Origin: Sepioteuthis lessoniana
Taxonomy: Eukaryota; Mollusca; Cephalopoda; Myopsida; Loliginidae
Direction of reading: 5' to 3'
NCBI GenBank assembly: GCA_963585895.1
Contig: OY757904.1
Span: forward strand, 159,124,346 to 159,188,345
DNA: 64,000 bases
Shown: in pieces, positions 9,153-19,826 of the stretch
How the letters are laid out: every line of letters starts with the position of its first letter
How positions within the stretch are numbered: position 1 is the stretch's first letter
Notes under the pieces: model-generated
What the model saw: the letters and a program-made list of their open reading frames with translations, nothing else
Database searches by the model: none
What the model was told of the DNA's origin: nothing
Position numbers and translations under genes: made by a program

Positions 9153-10156
9153 CATAACTCAGTGGCAAATATTATTAAAAAAATTTACAGAAATGTAGAT
9201 ATAAACTACATTGAATGCAATTCCTTAACCTTTAGACATTTAATAATCCCAGGCCAGATGACATGTCGTTAAAATCAAATTGACAATCTAAAGAGAAAAT
9301 ATTTGAAGTGAATTTATCTCACTAGTTTTTGAAATAAAGAAAGTTTTTTATTTAACAACATTATTTTTGATTGGCGGACACTTTTGCGAAAATCAGAAGC
9401 ACATGAAGAATTTGCCCCCCCCCCAAAAAAAATGATTTGTTGAAAGACGAATTATATGTAGATATTCAAAAAGATTAAATCATAAAAAATAGTCTAATTG
9501 AGATATTAGAGAATTTTATGGAATGAAATATTCGCTTAAGTTTTATTTAAGATTCAACAGGGGGAGGGGGGTGAGAAAAGTCTTTTATTCTAGAAAAGAA
9601 AAAGAAAAGTTTTTATCGTGATCAAATTAACGTCATTTATAGTTGTTTTTGTTTTTTTCTTGCTGACTGACAAACAGGAATTCGAGATATTGGCAACAAA
9701 TCTCATCCTGTGACCTTGGCAACTAGAAAATTTATTTTTATTTTGTTTAATTTTTTTTATAAATTGCTCACAGAAACATTTGTTTAATGAAAACAATTTG
9801 ATTTAAATGACTGAATAATAAAATGTCAAAATAAATAAATAAATAAATAAAAACATCTTTGTTACAAGTCAGACAAAAATTCCTTTATAGGAACTTTGAA
9901 TATTTATGAACTTTTCTTATTTTAAAGACATTCTAAGATTGCATGAGAAAATCGATGTCAATTTCAGAAAAATAGAATGAAATAAACAAACAAAGATCTT
10001 ATATTGTTTCACCTTTGGCAAGTTTTTCATATTCATTGGAGTGACTTCAGAAGTAAGGACTAACTCATAAGTGACCTTCTCATATGAATTCCTACATGTA
10101 GACACACTAATATTGGCCAACCAGCAAAACTTATATTCATCTGTGCAGATATTGGA
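9153..10156. other. No recognisable feature
   Basis: AT-rich DNA with short homopolymers (C run at 9415-9424) and an (AAAT)n patch at 9832-9852. No family similarity is seen. Confidence 0.6.
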
Positions 10157-10257
10157 TGCTGTCTAGAGGACTTTCCAAGAGCGAAGGCCGATAGGGACGG
10201 ATAACGAGAGAGTCAAGGGAATCCGTACGGTCAGTACGCCTTGATGATGATAATTAT
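10157..10257 (+). mobile_element. RTE LINE, extreme 3' end
   Basis: The last codons (CCLEDFPRA-like, then DRDG) are followed by TGATGATGATAAT, the GAT-type tail of all RTE copies here. It is truncated to about 100 bp. Confidence 0.65.
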
Positions 10258-10430
10258 GATATATATATATATATATCATATATATATATATATATATGTA
10301 AAGTTGTGATATGACTTTTAGAAAAAAGTGAGTGAGCATTTGGTCAAAGCTCTCTAATATAACTACTTTCCCAGCCCAGACATACCAGCACAAAGATTTT
10401 GAATCCCTTATCAATCTTGAAAGAGACCAA

Positions 10431-10473
<43 letters not shown>
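10258..10473. repeat. (AT)n microsatellites with 134-bp unique spacer
   Basis: AT runs at 10258-10297 and 10432-10473 flank a short unknown sequence and join two oppositely oriented RTE tails. Confidence 0.85.
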
Positions 10474-10474
<1 letters not shown>

Positions 10475-11006
10475 CATCATGTCGGGCTGCTAGCACGGAT
10501 TTTCCTGACACTCTCTTGCCGTTCGTCTCTATCATCCATCGCTTCTGGCAGGTATTCTAGACTGCACCCTGTGTCCATACAAACCTGTGGTAGATAAGTT
10601 CTTGTTGGTCGGCCAACACTTGCACGTCCGTTGGAGAACGTCGCTTATGAGTTCGTCCTTACTTCTCCAGCAATGTCCCGCGTGTCCTGTTCGTCTTATT
10701 TGGATGTTTTTAAAGTTGGGGGGTAGGTGGCTGTACAACTGCTGTTTTATGAGATTTTGCTTCGAGGATTTATTCAATATAACTCGTAACATTCTTGTGC
10801 CGACCCCGTTAACTTTTCCTCTATATACTTAGTCAGCATCCATGTGGTGCATCCATATAGTAGAACTGACACATCTGCAGTTTGCGTTTTATTTTATCGG
10901 ATGAGTCTGACTTCCATATGATCTATAACCTATCGATAGCAGTCCATATCTTCGCTAGTCACATATTGATGTCATTTTTATTAGATAAAAAGCTGCTTCC
11001 GAGGTA
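10474..11006 (-). mobile_element. RTE copy 1, 3' segment (right flank of nested mariner)
   Basis: Minus-strand sequence starts with codons for LGSS after a TA. It then gives HMEVRLI-like and VLLYGCTTWMLT-like segments, and RRTGHAGHCWRSKDELISDV (about 10715-10660). It ends with the domain before CATGATG next to the AT run. This is the 3' third of an RTE polyprotein. The break at 11005-11006 is a mariner insertion; the upstream remainder resumes at 15789, where the codons end in KFTY. Confidence 0.8.
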
Positions 11007-11063
11007 CAAGGTGTCTTCAATAAGTTACCAGATATTTTTCGTATGGGCACTTTTATTGATAGT
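11007..11063 (-). mobile_element. Mariner 3' terminal segment
   Basis: On the minus strand ACTATCAATAAAAGTGCCCA, then CATACGAAAAA, matches the 3' end of the mariner copy at 42119-42175. The outer terminus CAAGGTGTCTTCAATAAGTT mirrors the other terminus at 15788 (CCAGGTGCCTTATAAGTTTC). The flanking TA (11005-11006) is the mariner target duplication. Confidence 0.85.
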
Positions 11064-11309
11064 CATCATCATCATCATCATGTCGTGCCGCTAGCACGGA
11101 TATCCTTGGCCCTCTCTCGCCACTCCTCGCTATCGTTCATCGCCTCTGACAGGTCTTCAGGGCGACATCCCGTATCCTCACATAGCTGCTGTGCGTATGC
11201 TCGAGCTGATCGTCCTGCTTTTGCTGGGCTATATGTGGGGGTACATAGGAGTAAATTACTTATGAGCTCGTCCTTGCTTCTCCAGCAGTGTCCTGCGTGT
11301 CTGGTTCGT

Positions 11310-12876
11310 CTAACTTGGATAGTTTTCGTGATGGGAGGTAGGTGGCCGTATAGTTGGTGCCTTGTGGGGTGTTACCACCAGAACTTGTTCGGTATTGCTC
11401 GCAACATTCTTGTGTAATTGCTGTCTAGCTTTTTGTCCAGCCGTTTTGTTAGCGTCCAAGTAGTGCATCCATACAGCAGTATCGACACGACCGCTGCCTG
11501 GAAGAAACTGCGTTTCATTTTGTCGGTCAGGTCTGATTTCCATATGTTCGATAGCTTATCGATAGCAGTCCATGCCTTCGTTAGCCGCGTGTCGACGTCT
11601 TTTTCGGTTGATGAGACACTGCTTCTTAGGTAGGCGAATTTGTTTACCAGTTTCAGAGAGGTTCCCTCTAGTGTGGAAATGTCGCCTGTTTGATTAAAGC
11701 ACATATATTCAGTTTTGTGTGCATTGACATGGAGGCTAAAGCCTGCGGCATCTCGTTCTAAACTATGCAGTAGTCGGCGTCGGTAATTGTTTTTGCGGGG
11801 TACCTTCTGCTTCTTTTCTTTGTCAGCTCGAAGCTGTTTTCTCTGATTTTAACAATCGATGTTCTAAGCACGTAGTCTAGACAGATGATTAAGAGGTATG
11901 GGGCTAGCGTGTCTCCTTGTAGTACTCCTGTTACAATGTCGAAGTATTCTGTCTCCATCCGGTGAACGTACTTTCACTTTGGTGTTTCTATAGAGAATCG
12001 TTATTGCTGCTACGGTTTCTTTTGGTAGGCCGTATGCTAGTAGGATTTGTTCCATCTTTCGTCTGTGAATGGAATCGAAGGCCTTGGTACAGTCGACAAA
12101 TAGTAATGTCGCCTGTCGGTTTTTTGCCCGTAGGCCTTCAAGGATTCTACGGATGGTCAATATTTGTGAGGTTGTGATCTATTTATTCGGAAGCCATTTG
12201 GTTTTTCTTAAGGATGTTGTCGATTTTGGGTTCTATGCGGTTTCGTAGTAGGGCATTGTAGATTTTGGCTGCTATGAATGTAAGTGTTATACCTCGGTAG
12301 TTCTTGGCTAATCCGAGGTCGCCCTTTTTAGGGAAGGGGGGATGCATCCCTTCATCCATCTGTCTATCGGATTTTGATTATAGACTGCGTTGCAATGTCG
12401 GAGCAGAATGTCGTCGAATTGTCTGGTCTGCCATGTTTCTGGGGGAATCTCGTCTAGCCCTGCAGCTTTCCTATTTTTAATTTTTCTTAGAACCGAGTCG
12501 AGTTCTTCTTGCGGGAACAGTCCTAGTTTAATGTCCAATTGCTTACTAATAATTCTGGTGATTGGTTCATGCGTTACTTTCGGTGGGTTTCCTAGTAGGT
12601 TTTCGAAATGCTGTTTCCACAGTTTTATTCTTTCTTGTTGGTTTGCAGCCTTCAATTTTGCTTTGGTTGTGCTCTTCCTTCTACTCACTTCGTTTATTGT
12701 TTGCCAGGCTATCCTAGATTGCCTATCTTCCACTGAGTCTCTAATCTTATCTATCTTGTCTATTTTGTATGTATTCTGTCTGTTCTTTTAGATATATGTC
12801 TGCTAATTGATATTGTACCTTTTTTAGTTTTAGTTTTAGTTCCCATGGGACTCTGTATTTAGTTTTAGGTTTTGTT
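11310..12876 (-). pseudogene. RTE copy 2: reverse transcriptase and C-terminal domain
   Basis: It resumes after the LTR with YRVPWE-like codons. An open stretch (12733-12308) contains SRIAWQTINEVSRRKST and KNRKAAGLDEIPPETW. Next come motif A (LLFVDCTKAFDSIHRRKMEQ, about 12100-12040), motif B (VLQGDTLAPYLLIICLDYVL) and TITDADY. The expected Ala-Asp-Asp box and about 18 residues after it are missing near 11765: DADY joins directly to a HSLERDAAG-like segment. The C-terminal part (11704-11372) has VSILLYGCTTWTLTKRLDKK. Frameshifts separate the pieces, and without the YADD box no polymerase activity is possible. Confidence 0.85.
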
Positions 12877-12880
12877 GGAA

Positions 12881-13433
12881 TGTGACCATACCCCCTCGGC
12901 CTCCCGTTACATCAACTTCTTTAAACCATTTCAATCTTGGCCGGTGATCATCTAGTGGTTCCGATAGGGGCATCGCACATTTCTTTACGGCACAAGAAAT
13001 ACAATCAAGGGAGTGGGAGAAAAAGAATAAGGAACAAACGAACAATATGGCTTGGGTCAGCTCCAAGTGCAAGAAGAGGAGTTATGTAACACTGCATTCC
13101 CTATGCATATGTAGACTAACGCTAGCGTGGATTTCTAGCGAAAATTCTACAAACCACGAGGAGTGCTGACTCATCTTGACTGGTCTTCCCTCGCTGCTGC
13201 TGGGCCTTATCTCATGCCGACTGGTCTCTTCTGCTGTCCGGTGTCGACTCCAACTGCCACTCTGCGTCTCCCGACGCCAACTGCCTTCCCTGAGTTCCTT
13301 TGTTCAACTCTCACTGGCGTTCCCTTCCTACTTCCGGTCACGTCGAGATCTCGAGTCCAAACCCTTTGTCTGGTTTCGTGCCAAAACAGACAAAGGGGTC
13401 GTCTGCTTGGCGGACCACCTACATAGTGTCACA
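12881..13433. mobile_element. Solo LTR, 553 bp, inserted in RTE copy 2
   Basis: The block begins TGTGACCATACC and ends TAGTGTCACA, so it has TG...CA ends. It is flanked by GGAA(T) on both sides (12877-12881 and 13434-13438). Removing the block with one repeat rejoins RTE codons as CIP then TKPKTKYRVPWE, the expected sequence of this family. That is strong evidence for an LTR retrotransposon insertion followed by LTR-LTR recombination. Gypsy is likely from the 4-5 bp duplication; orientation is not clear because the two tips are near inverted repeats. No gag or pol remains. Confidence 0.85.
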
Positions 13434-13438
13434 GGAAT

Positions 13439-14383
13439 ACACTTCACTGCCGCCTCGAGGTGCGCGTTTACGAAATTCTCATATTCGTCATTTGTGGTAC
13501 CTTTTTCTGTCTTCTCTTGTAATGTCTCGAATCTACTTCTCAATTCTAATACATATCTATATCTAATATCTCTGTTGTTAAAAAGGGCCCAGTCATAGTG
13601 TTTGGTGGTCGCTGTTCGTCTGGCGTTTTTTCGTAGGCTTAGTCGTATTTTTGCCGTGACTATCCGGTGATCGGAGGACACACCCTCGAAAGAGGAGTAT
13701 GCCTCGCAATTCATTGCGCTATTTTTCCATTTCTTGTTTATAAAGACGTAGTCTATCTGTGCTTCATTATTGTTCACGTATGTGTAGGTCCATAATTTTC
13801 CCTTCCTTTTTTGATAGTTTGTATTGAGGTAGGTTAATCTATTTTCTATCCTGAAATCTGTTTGATGTTGTCCATTCCTATTTGACGTGTTGTGTAGGCT
13901 GTATTTGTTGTTACCGTTTTTCCCGATTTGGGTGTTCATATCCCCGCCAATTACTAGCACGTTGTGTTTCGGAATGCTACGCACTAATGAGGATAACTCA
14001 TCGTAGAAGGTGACTAGTTCAGTTTCTTCACTAACTATGGTAGGGATGTAGCAGGAGATGATTGTTGCTCTGGGGTTGCCATTAAACGTAGCTGCCATCA
14101 TCCTAGGTTGTATTCTCTCAATGCTATTAAGTGTTTTTAACGCTCTTGGTCCTATAAGCATTCCTACCCCTCCTACTATGGCATTGACAGAGTTTTTCTA
14201 TACTGATACAGTGGCTAGCGTCCATCCATTGCCAGTTTCGGGATATTTGATATCTTCGGTGAGCGTGTATCTGTGTTCTTATAAATATATTATGTCTATC
14301 TTATGTTCTATGGCCGATGCTGTCAGCTCTGGTAGTTGACCTACTCTATTTAAGGTTCTAACATTAAATGTCGATATTTTCAT
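13439..14383 (-). pseudogene. RTE copy 2: APE-type endonuclease domain
   Basis: The reading frame begins at an ATG (14383-14381) with MKISTFNVRTLNRVGQ. FNVRTL is the usual first motif of APE-like LINE endonucleases. In-frame stops lie at 14281-14279, just before EHRY with the expected catalytic Glu, and at 14200-14198. From 14161 the frame is open for 240 codons with VIGGDMNTQIG (Asp/Asn pair), NEAQIDYVFINKKW and GVSSDHRIV (the C-terminal SDH motif). In the family this domain nicks target DNA to prime reverse transcription. The frame ends at CIPVT, where the solo LTR enters. Confidence 0.85.
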
Positions 14384-14583
14384 GGTTGTTTGCATTTTAG
14401 TAGTTTTTGTTTGAGCTCTGTAGCTGATTTTTCGAACACTGAGGCCAGGGCTCCAATCTCAGCAGGACGCGCCCCTTTTCTACCAGCGCAAAGAGCAGCA
14501 GTAGTTCCCCGATCGAACTGACGATCCTGAGCGTTAAGCCGCAAGACTCACACGTCCAGGACCAGGTTGGGCATTGCGTTTCC

Positions 14584-15788
14584 CCTTCGAAGTAATCTCC
14601 TCCAGCTGCAATGCACTTGTTGTACCGTTCCAACAACTTCTGGAAGGCCCCATGAAAGACTTCTTGTGTGAGCGTGTCCATGACCTTCGTCACAGCCTTT
14701 TTCATCTCCTCAATTGTCTCATAACGACAGCCTCTAAGTTTTTCCTTGAGCTTGGGGAATAACCAAAAGTCACAGGGAGCAAGCTCTGGACTATAGGGAA
14801 ACTGAGGAACAGTCTTGATGCCCATCTTGATCAAATAGTCTGTGACAAGGATGGAGTTGTGGACTGGTGCATTGTCCTGCTGGAAATGCCACTGATCCGA
14901 TTTGAAGAGTGCTGGCCTCTTCCCAAAGAATCTTTTCCTGAACTCCCTTAAAACCTAAACATAGTATTCCTTGTTGACTGTCTCTCCAGTGGGAACCCAG
15001 TGCATGTAGATCATGCCAGTGCTGTCCAAAAAGGGATCATCAAATGGGTGGATTTGCTCTGTCTTGCCTTTTTGGGTCTAGGAGAGCCAGAATGCTTCCA
15101 CTGGGAACTCTGTCTCTTGGTCATAGCAGTAGATCCAGCTTTCATCGCAGGTCACCAGAGCATCAGGAAGTGCGGGATCTAAATTGATCAGCATGACCAT
15201 CTCCCTGCAGTCATGACAACGTCTTTCTTTCTGATCTTCTCAGAGCACCCTTAGGACAAACTTCGCGCAAATCTTGCGCATCTTCAGTTCCTCACAAATA
15301 ATTGTGTGTACAGTTCCCACACAGACATCAAACTATGCACTTATTGTCTCTATAGACACACAACGGTCCTTATCCATGAAATTCTTTATTTGGCCACAAA
15401 TTCCTCCCACACCTCTCATCATCCCTCAGACTCTCTGCCTTCCTTGAATCTTTTATTCCACTCAAAAACTGATGCTCGATTCATGCAAGATGATCGAAAA
15501 GCAGTCTAAAGCATTCCATACTTTTCTCTGGCATTTTTTACCAAGTTTAAAACAAAATTTTATTGCATTTCGTTCTTCTAAAGTGTCCTCACGCCCAGAT
15601 TGCATTTTTAAAATTCACCAGCTGTGACAATCAGATTTTAGTAGGGTGTATTTCAATTGCTGCTGTAGCTGTTCATTTGAAGCTGAAATCATAAAAATTG
15701 GTCAGTCAACTCATAAGACGTATGGCAATAACATACTGAATTTTAAATGCCTGTACAAAAAAGGTCTGGAAACTTATAAGGCACCTGG
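14584..15788 (-). pseudogene. Mariner transposase relic (5' part of split element)
   Basis: On the minus strand the terminus CCAGGTGCCTTATAAGTTTC follows TA (15789-15790). Codons then give FEWNKRFKEGRESEG, TCDESWIYCYDQETEF (catalytic D region), WHFQQDNAPVHNSILVTDYL (second D) and PYSPELAPCDFWLFPKLKEK (third D, D,D34D spacing), ending GGDYFEG near 14583. Many internal stops exist before 14834; the final 90 codons are open. The 3' untranslated part and terminus are displaced to 11007-11063 by the RTE insertion. Mariner transposases cut and paste at TA. A deleted sister copy lies at 41405-42175. Confidence 0.9.
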
Positions 15789-16757
15789 TATGTGAACTTG
15801 ATCACTAATTTTAGAGAACCACCATTTCATGTGGAAATGTCTCTTTTTGATTAAAAGAAATGTACTCTGTTTTGTCTGTATTCACATGGAGGTGATTACC
15901 ATTTGCTGCCTGCACCAGAATATGCAGCAGGGATTTTACTTGGGTAGGTGTATTTGCAAGAAGCGCTATGTCATCTGCGTAGTCTGCGCCCGTAATAGTT
16001 TGTGCAGGATATCATCTGCTTCTTGCCTATTTTAATGTAAAGCCATTTTCTTTAATTAGATCTATCGACGTTCGAAGTACATAGTCTTGGTAGATGATGA
16101 ACAGATATGGAGATAATGTATCCCCTTGCAGAGCACCAGCAACAAAGTCAAAGAAGTCAGTGTCTCCATCAGGCAAACTTTTACTTTCGTATTTTCATAG
16201 AGCATCATTATGGCTGCGATAGTTTCTTTAGGGGGGCCATACGCTAGAAGCATTTACTCCATCTTCCCTCTGTGTATGGAGTCAAACGCTTTAAAGAAAT
16301 CTACAAATTAAAGTGTCATCTCGAGGTTTTTTGCGCGAAATCCTTCTAAGAATGGAGGGATTGTCAGAATCTGTCATGTTGTGAATTAATTTCTCCGAAA
16401 ACCATTTTGATTCTTCCAAAGAATTTTCTCAATTTCAGGTTCAATGCGGTTGAGTAGCCGAGCATTTTAAATCTTGGTCGCTGTGGAAGTAAAATGTATG
16501 CCTCGTTAGTACTTGGCAATTCCGAGGTTAGCTTTCTTGAGGAAAGGGAGGATGCAGTCCTTTGTCCATCTGTCTATTGTGTTCTGGTTAAATACGGAGT
16601 TGCAGTATCAGAGCAGTATGTCGTCAAATTTCCTTGTTTTCCATACTTCTGGTGGCATTTTATCAAGAACGGCAGCTTTACAGTTTTTAATTTTTGTTCG
16701 TACTTCGCCGAGTTCTTCTCGGGTAAACTGTTCTAGTTTGATGTCTAATAATTTTTG
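15789..16757 (-). pseudogene. RTE copy 1: reverse transcriptase segment
   Basis: Minus-strand codons, in order: QKLLDIKLEQFTREELGEVR (16757-16690), NCKAAVLDKMPPEVWKTRKF, MLLAYGPPKETIAAIMMLYE (16253-16195), then TITGADYADDIALLANTP (about 16010-15955), where YADD (15981-15970) is intact. The last codons are GSLKLVIKFTY next to the mariner TA. Numerous frameshifts exist. The element continues at 11006-10474. Its 5' part is inverted at 16758-17148. Confidence 0.8.
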
Positions 16758-17148
16758 GAAGCAGTAGAAGAATGCATACCAACGAAACAAGGAGCCAAAC
16801 ATAGAGTTCCGTGGGAAACATAAGCAATTGGGAAAAAAACAAGACAACGAGAAAACAGCATCCCTATGTAATAAAAAGAACCCAACTGATGCCAAGCTAA
16901 GAAACTTAAGAAGGCACAAAAAAACCTTAATAAACGCATACCAAAAAGATAGAATACATTCAAGGTCAGATCAATAAAAGTAGAAATTCCGTAGAGGATA
17001 GTCTTTATTAGCGTGACAGACAGCAAATGAAGTGAGTAAAAGGAAAAGTACCTCCAGCCAAGAAGAACGTATACACATGTGGAAAGAACATTTCAAGAAT
17101 CTGTTTGAAAAATCCCCTAAAGATACTGATAAACCTATCACGAAAATT
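16758..17148 (+). mobile_element. RTE copy 1: inverted 5' segment
   Basis: This stretch reads on the plus strand as EAVEECIPTKQGAKHRVPWE, then KKLKKAQKNLNK, and ends with DKPITKI at about 17148. In the RTE family those residues immediately precede the SKQLLDIK segment that starts the minus-strand part at 16757. So the 5' portion is flipped with almost no sequence lost, as produced by twin priming during LINE integration. Confidence 0.75.
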
Positions 17149-17254
17149 AAACACACACACACAGAGTAACTTTGACCTTAGTATAACCAGATATCTTTTT
17201 AAAAATTGATTTGAAAGCGTTTTTCTTCTTTAGTACAAAAAATCTAAAAAATCC

Positions 17255-18200
17255 AGAACTACAGTGGATTATACTGTTAAGAGACATCAGGAAACGGGAC
17301 AAAACAAAATTGAAAGTAGGACTGGTAGACCAAAAGTAACAAGAGCAGAGGACAATTTCATCAGAGTCCGCAGCTTGTGTGTCAGAAGGCTAGCTGCTCC
17401 AAATATCACAGCACAAGTGAACCAATGTCGTGAAAAACATGTCAACATCTACCGTGAGGAGAAGACTGTGAAGCTGACTTCTATGGCAGAATTGCTATCA
17501 AGAAACCACTGTTAAAGAAGCAAAACAATGTCAAAATGGCCCAGTGAGCTAAGGTGCACAAAGACTGGACAATAGAGCAGTAGAATAAAGTCTTTTTGAC
17601 TGATGAATCAAAGTTTGAAATCTGTGGGTCAAATAGGAGGGTCTATGTGCGGTGAAGAGTTGGTGAAAGAGTTGCAATTTCCCGTATCACACCAACTGTA
17701 AAGCAGAGAAGAGGCTTTGTTGTGGTATAGGGTATTTTGCTAATCACAAAGTCGGGGATTTGTACCAGGTGAAGGGCAAATTGAATCAGACCGGCTATCA
17801 CAGCATACTGCAATATGACGCAGTATCATCAGGAACCCGGCTTGTGGGTCAACGATTTGTACTCATGTAAGCTAATGACTTAAAGAATGCAAGTAAACTC
17901 TACCAAAGCTTCATGAAAAGCAAAGAGAAACAGCACGTCCTTCAATTGATGCCTTGGCCGGCGCAATTAGCAGACTTAAATCCCATTGAACTGGTGTGGG
18001 ATGAACTTGACCGAAAAGTCAGAGCTAAACAACCCTCAAGTGCAACTCACCTCTGGTAACTCTTGCTGGAAAGATGGACAAAACTATCTTCAGCCTACCT
18101 CCAGTCTTTCGTGAAAGGAGTGCCGAAAATCTGTGAAGCAGTTATAGCAGCCAGAGGGGTCATTTCTATGAATCAAAATTTAAGAAGTTTTTTATTTTTC
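17255..18200 (+). pseudogene. Tc1-like transposase relic
   Basis: Recognisable pieces in changing frames: VFLTDESKFEICGSNRRVYV (about 17592-17650, first catalytic D region), a degraded segment replacing the DNDPKH motif, LYQSFMKSKEKQHV (17900), and WPAQLADLNPIELVWDELDR (about 17955-18015) with the catalytic Glu, then VRAKQPSSATHLW. DD34E spacing and these motifs are Tc1-type. The N-terminal DNA-binding region (17264-17515) is open but frame-shifted. More than ten stops make it dead. Inverted termini could not be placed. Confidence 0.75.
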
Positions 18201-18264
18201 TTAATTTGTATCTAATGTGGCTCAGGAAGACTTGTATTTAGTATTATAAATGAAATCATTGGGA

Positions 18265-19805
18265 TGCTTAACTTGTTCCAAGTTTACCAACAACAACTGA
18301 TATCACCGTCACTTTCATATTCCACAGCTTTGTTCGTTCTCTTGCCAGTTCCAAGTATTCGTCAATCTTTTCGCTTTCATTTTCATTCTGTGATCCGCCG
18401 AAACAGCAAAATCCATTCGATGGCAAGTTCTCTGGTTTTCTGTCTGGGATTAAGTGATTTTTTTTTAACGGATTCTGGTTTGTGCATATATCACTTGATA
18501 TTTAGTCGAAATTCAATCTTTTGATCAATTCCCAGTGGATCACCTCCCCCATCTTGTCGTGCCTAGTCTTGTTTTTCCTCACAGTCAATTTGTTGCATTC
18601 ACTTACGATGAGATTAATCGTTTTATCACTTTTTCCGCATAATCTACACTTATTGTGAATTATCAATTTTCGTTTTAACATAATTGGTCCTTATGGCCTT
18701 GTTTTGTACTGCTATTCAGTTTCTCTCTTGAAATTTCTCTTTTGTAGCCACGTCTAAGTCTCCTCAACTTCTCGTGTGCAATCTCGCCAGTTTGTCGCTT
18801 GAAATATCCATACAGTTGTTTTTCTTCCCATTTTTGTTTCCAAGTTTTAAATTGTTTTTATGTCTATACTTATTATGCTAATGTTGTTATTGGCTGCTGT
18901 AATTAATCTTTCTTTGGTCTTTTTAATGTAGCGCTTGAACCCTTTTATTGTTACATCTAAACAATCCTCAATGCTGGTGAGTTCTAATTTGCATTCTTTT
19001 CTTGACACTTACACTCTATGTCATCTCTCAGGTGTAAAGCCTTATGCATAGTCATCAATTTTCTTGTCCTTTGGTCGATTTATCTGAGTTCTTCCTTTGT
19101 CTATTTTAAAAATGATTCCGAATATCGTACAAGGATGATTGCCTAGATATTTATCCTTTTAATGAGACTTTTTCTGCTGCTGCAAAGCTTTGTTTTCAGC
19201 AATTTTCTCGTTCTTCCGAAGAACTCTTTACTTATTTTTTCATTAATTTCCGCTGGTTTAATGGTGTCCGCTTCCAGTATTTCCAATACTTCCAAGCTGT
19301 ATATTCTTATAGTTTGTATCAAGGTGTCCATTTTTTTTTTTTTTTTTGCAAATACCTTTATGACATCTGTGTACATAAGATAATTAATCTTTCTTGTGAT
19401 TTTGTAAATTTGTATCGTCCCGTGCACTTCCTAAGTATGTAATTGAGTGCCATCATTGCTATAACGAATAGCAATAACGAGAGTGAGTCTCCCGGGAAGA
19501 TGCCTCTTTTAATTTTCACCTCCGTTTGGGTTTGTTCTTCTGCTGTCAATTCCTCTCACCAGTTTTTCATCGCATTCGTGAAGAGGTTTATGCTCTTGTT
19601 GGATAGTTTGTACATTTTCAAACACTTTATTATTGAGGTTTATGGGACCATAGGCTTTCTTATAGTCCATCCCATGGCTACATCTTTCCGTCTCATTTAG
19701 GTTTCTTTGAGAATGTGCCGGTCTATTTATGGTAAGTCACTTGTTCCTCTGGCTTACCAACGGCATTCTTTTTGTTCTTCCGGTAATAGTTCGCGGCATA
19801 CAGCA
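18265..19805 (-). pseudogene. R4/Dong-like LINE with polymerase core
   Basis: This is the only copy here reaching the RT core. On the minus strand: LLPEEQKECR-like motif (about 19795-19765), EVKIKRGIFPGDSLSLLLFV (motif B, about 19530), then LMYTDVIKVFAKKKK (about 19380-19340), where the YxDD active site is mutated to YTDV. Later come ILEADTIKPAEINEKI, RTRKLLKTKL, a degraded knuckle (about 18660-18600), and ESEKIDEYLELARERTKLWN near 18300. The 3' end is missing at about 18265, next to the Tc1 relic. The 5' truncation point is a (TAA)n run. Confidence 0.8.
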
Positions 19806-19826
19806 AGTATTATTATTATTATTAAC
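19806..19826. repeat. (ATT)n at 5' junction of R4-like LINE
   Basis: A short ATT run lies exactly where similarity to the LINE stops. Confidence 0.7.

Larger units (their letters stand above)
11064..14583 (-). mobile_element. RTE copy 2, nearly full length (about 3.0 kb without its LTR insert)
   Basis: The order on the minus strand is: GC-richer 5' leader (14570-14384), APE-type endonuclease (14383-13440), reverse transcriptase (about 12700-11700), C-terminal domain with YGCTTWTLTKR and HAGHCWRSKDELIS, and a (GAT)n tail at 11082-11064. One polyprotein with APE plus RT, a short 3' end and a trinucleotide tail is typical of the RTE clade. It interrupts a mariner whose halves lie at 14584-15788 and 11007-11063. 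Stops, frameshifts, a solo LTR and loss of the RT active-site block make it inactive. Confidence 0.85.

Noticed and set aside
11043-11417. Frame starting with a poly-histidine run (also 44070-44338, 52348-52530)
   Set aside because: The histidines come from the (GAT)n/(ATC)n tail of RTE elements read in antisense.
12390-12791. 133-codon hydrophobic plus-strand frame
   Set aside because: It is the antisense shadow of the RTE reverse transcriptase.
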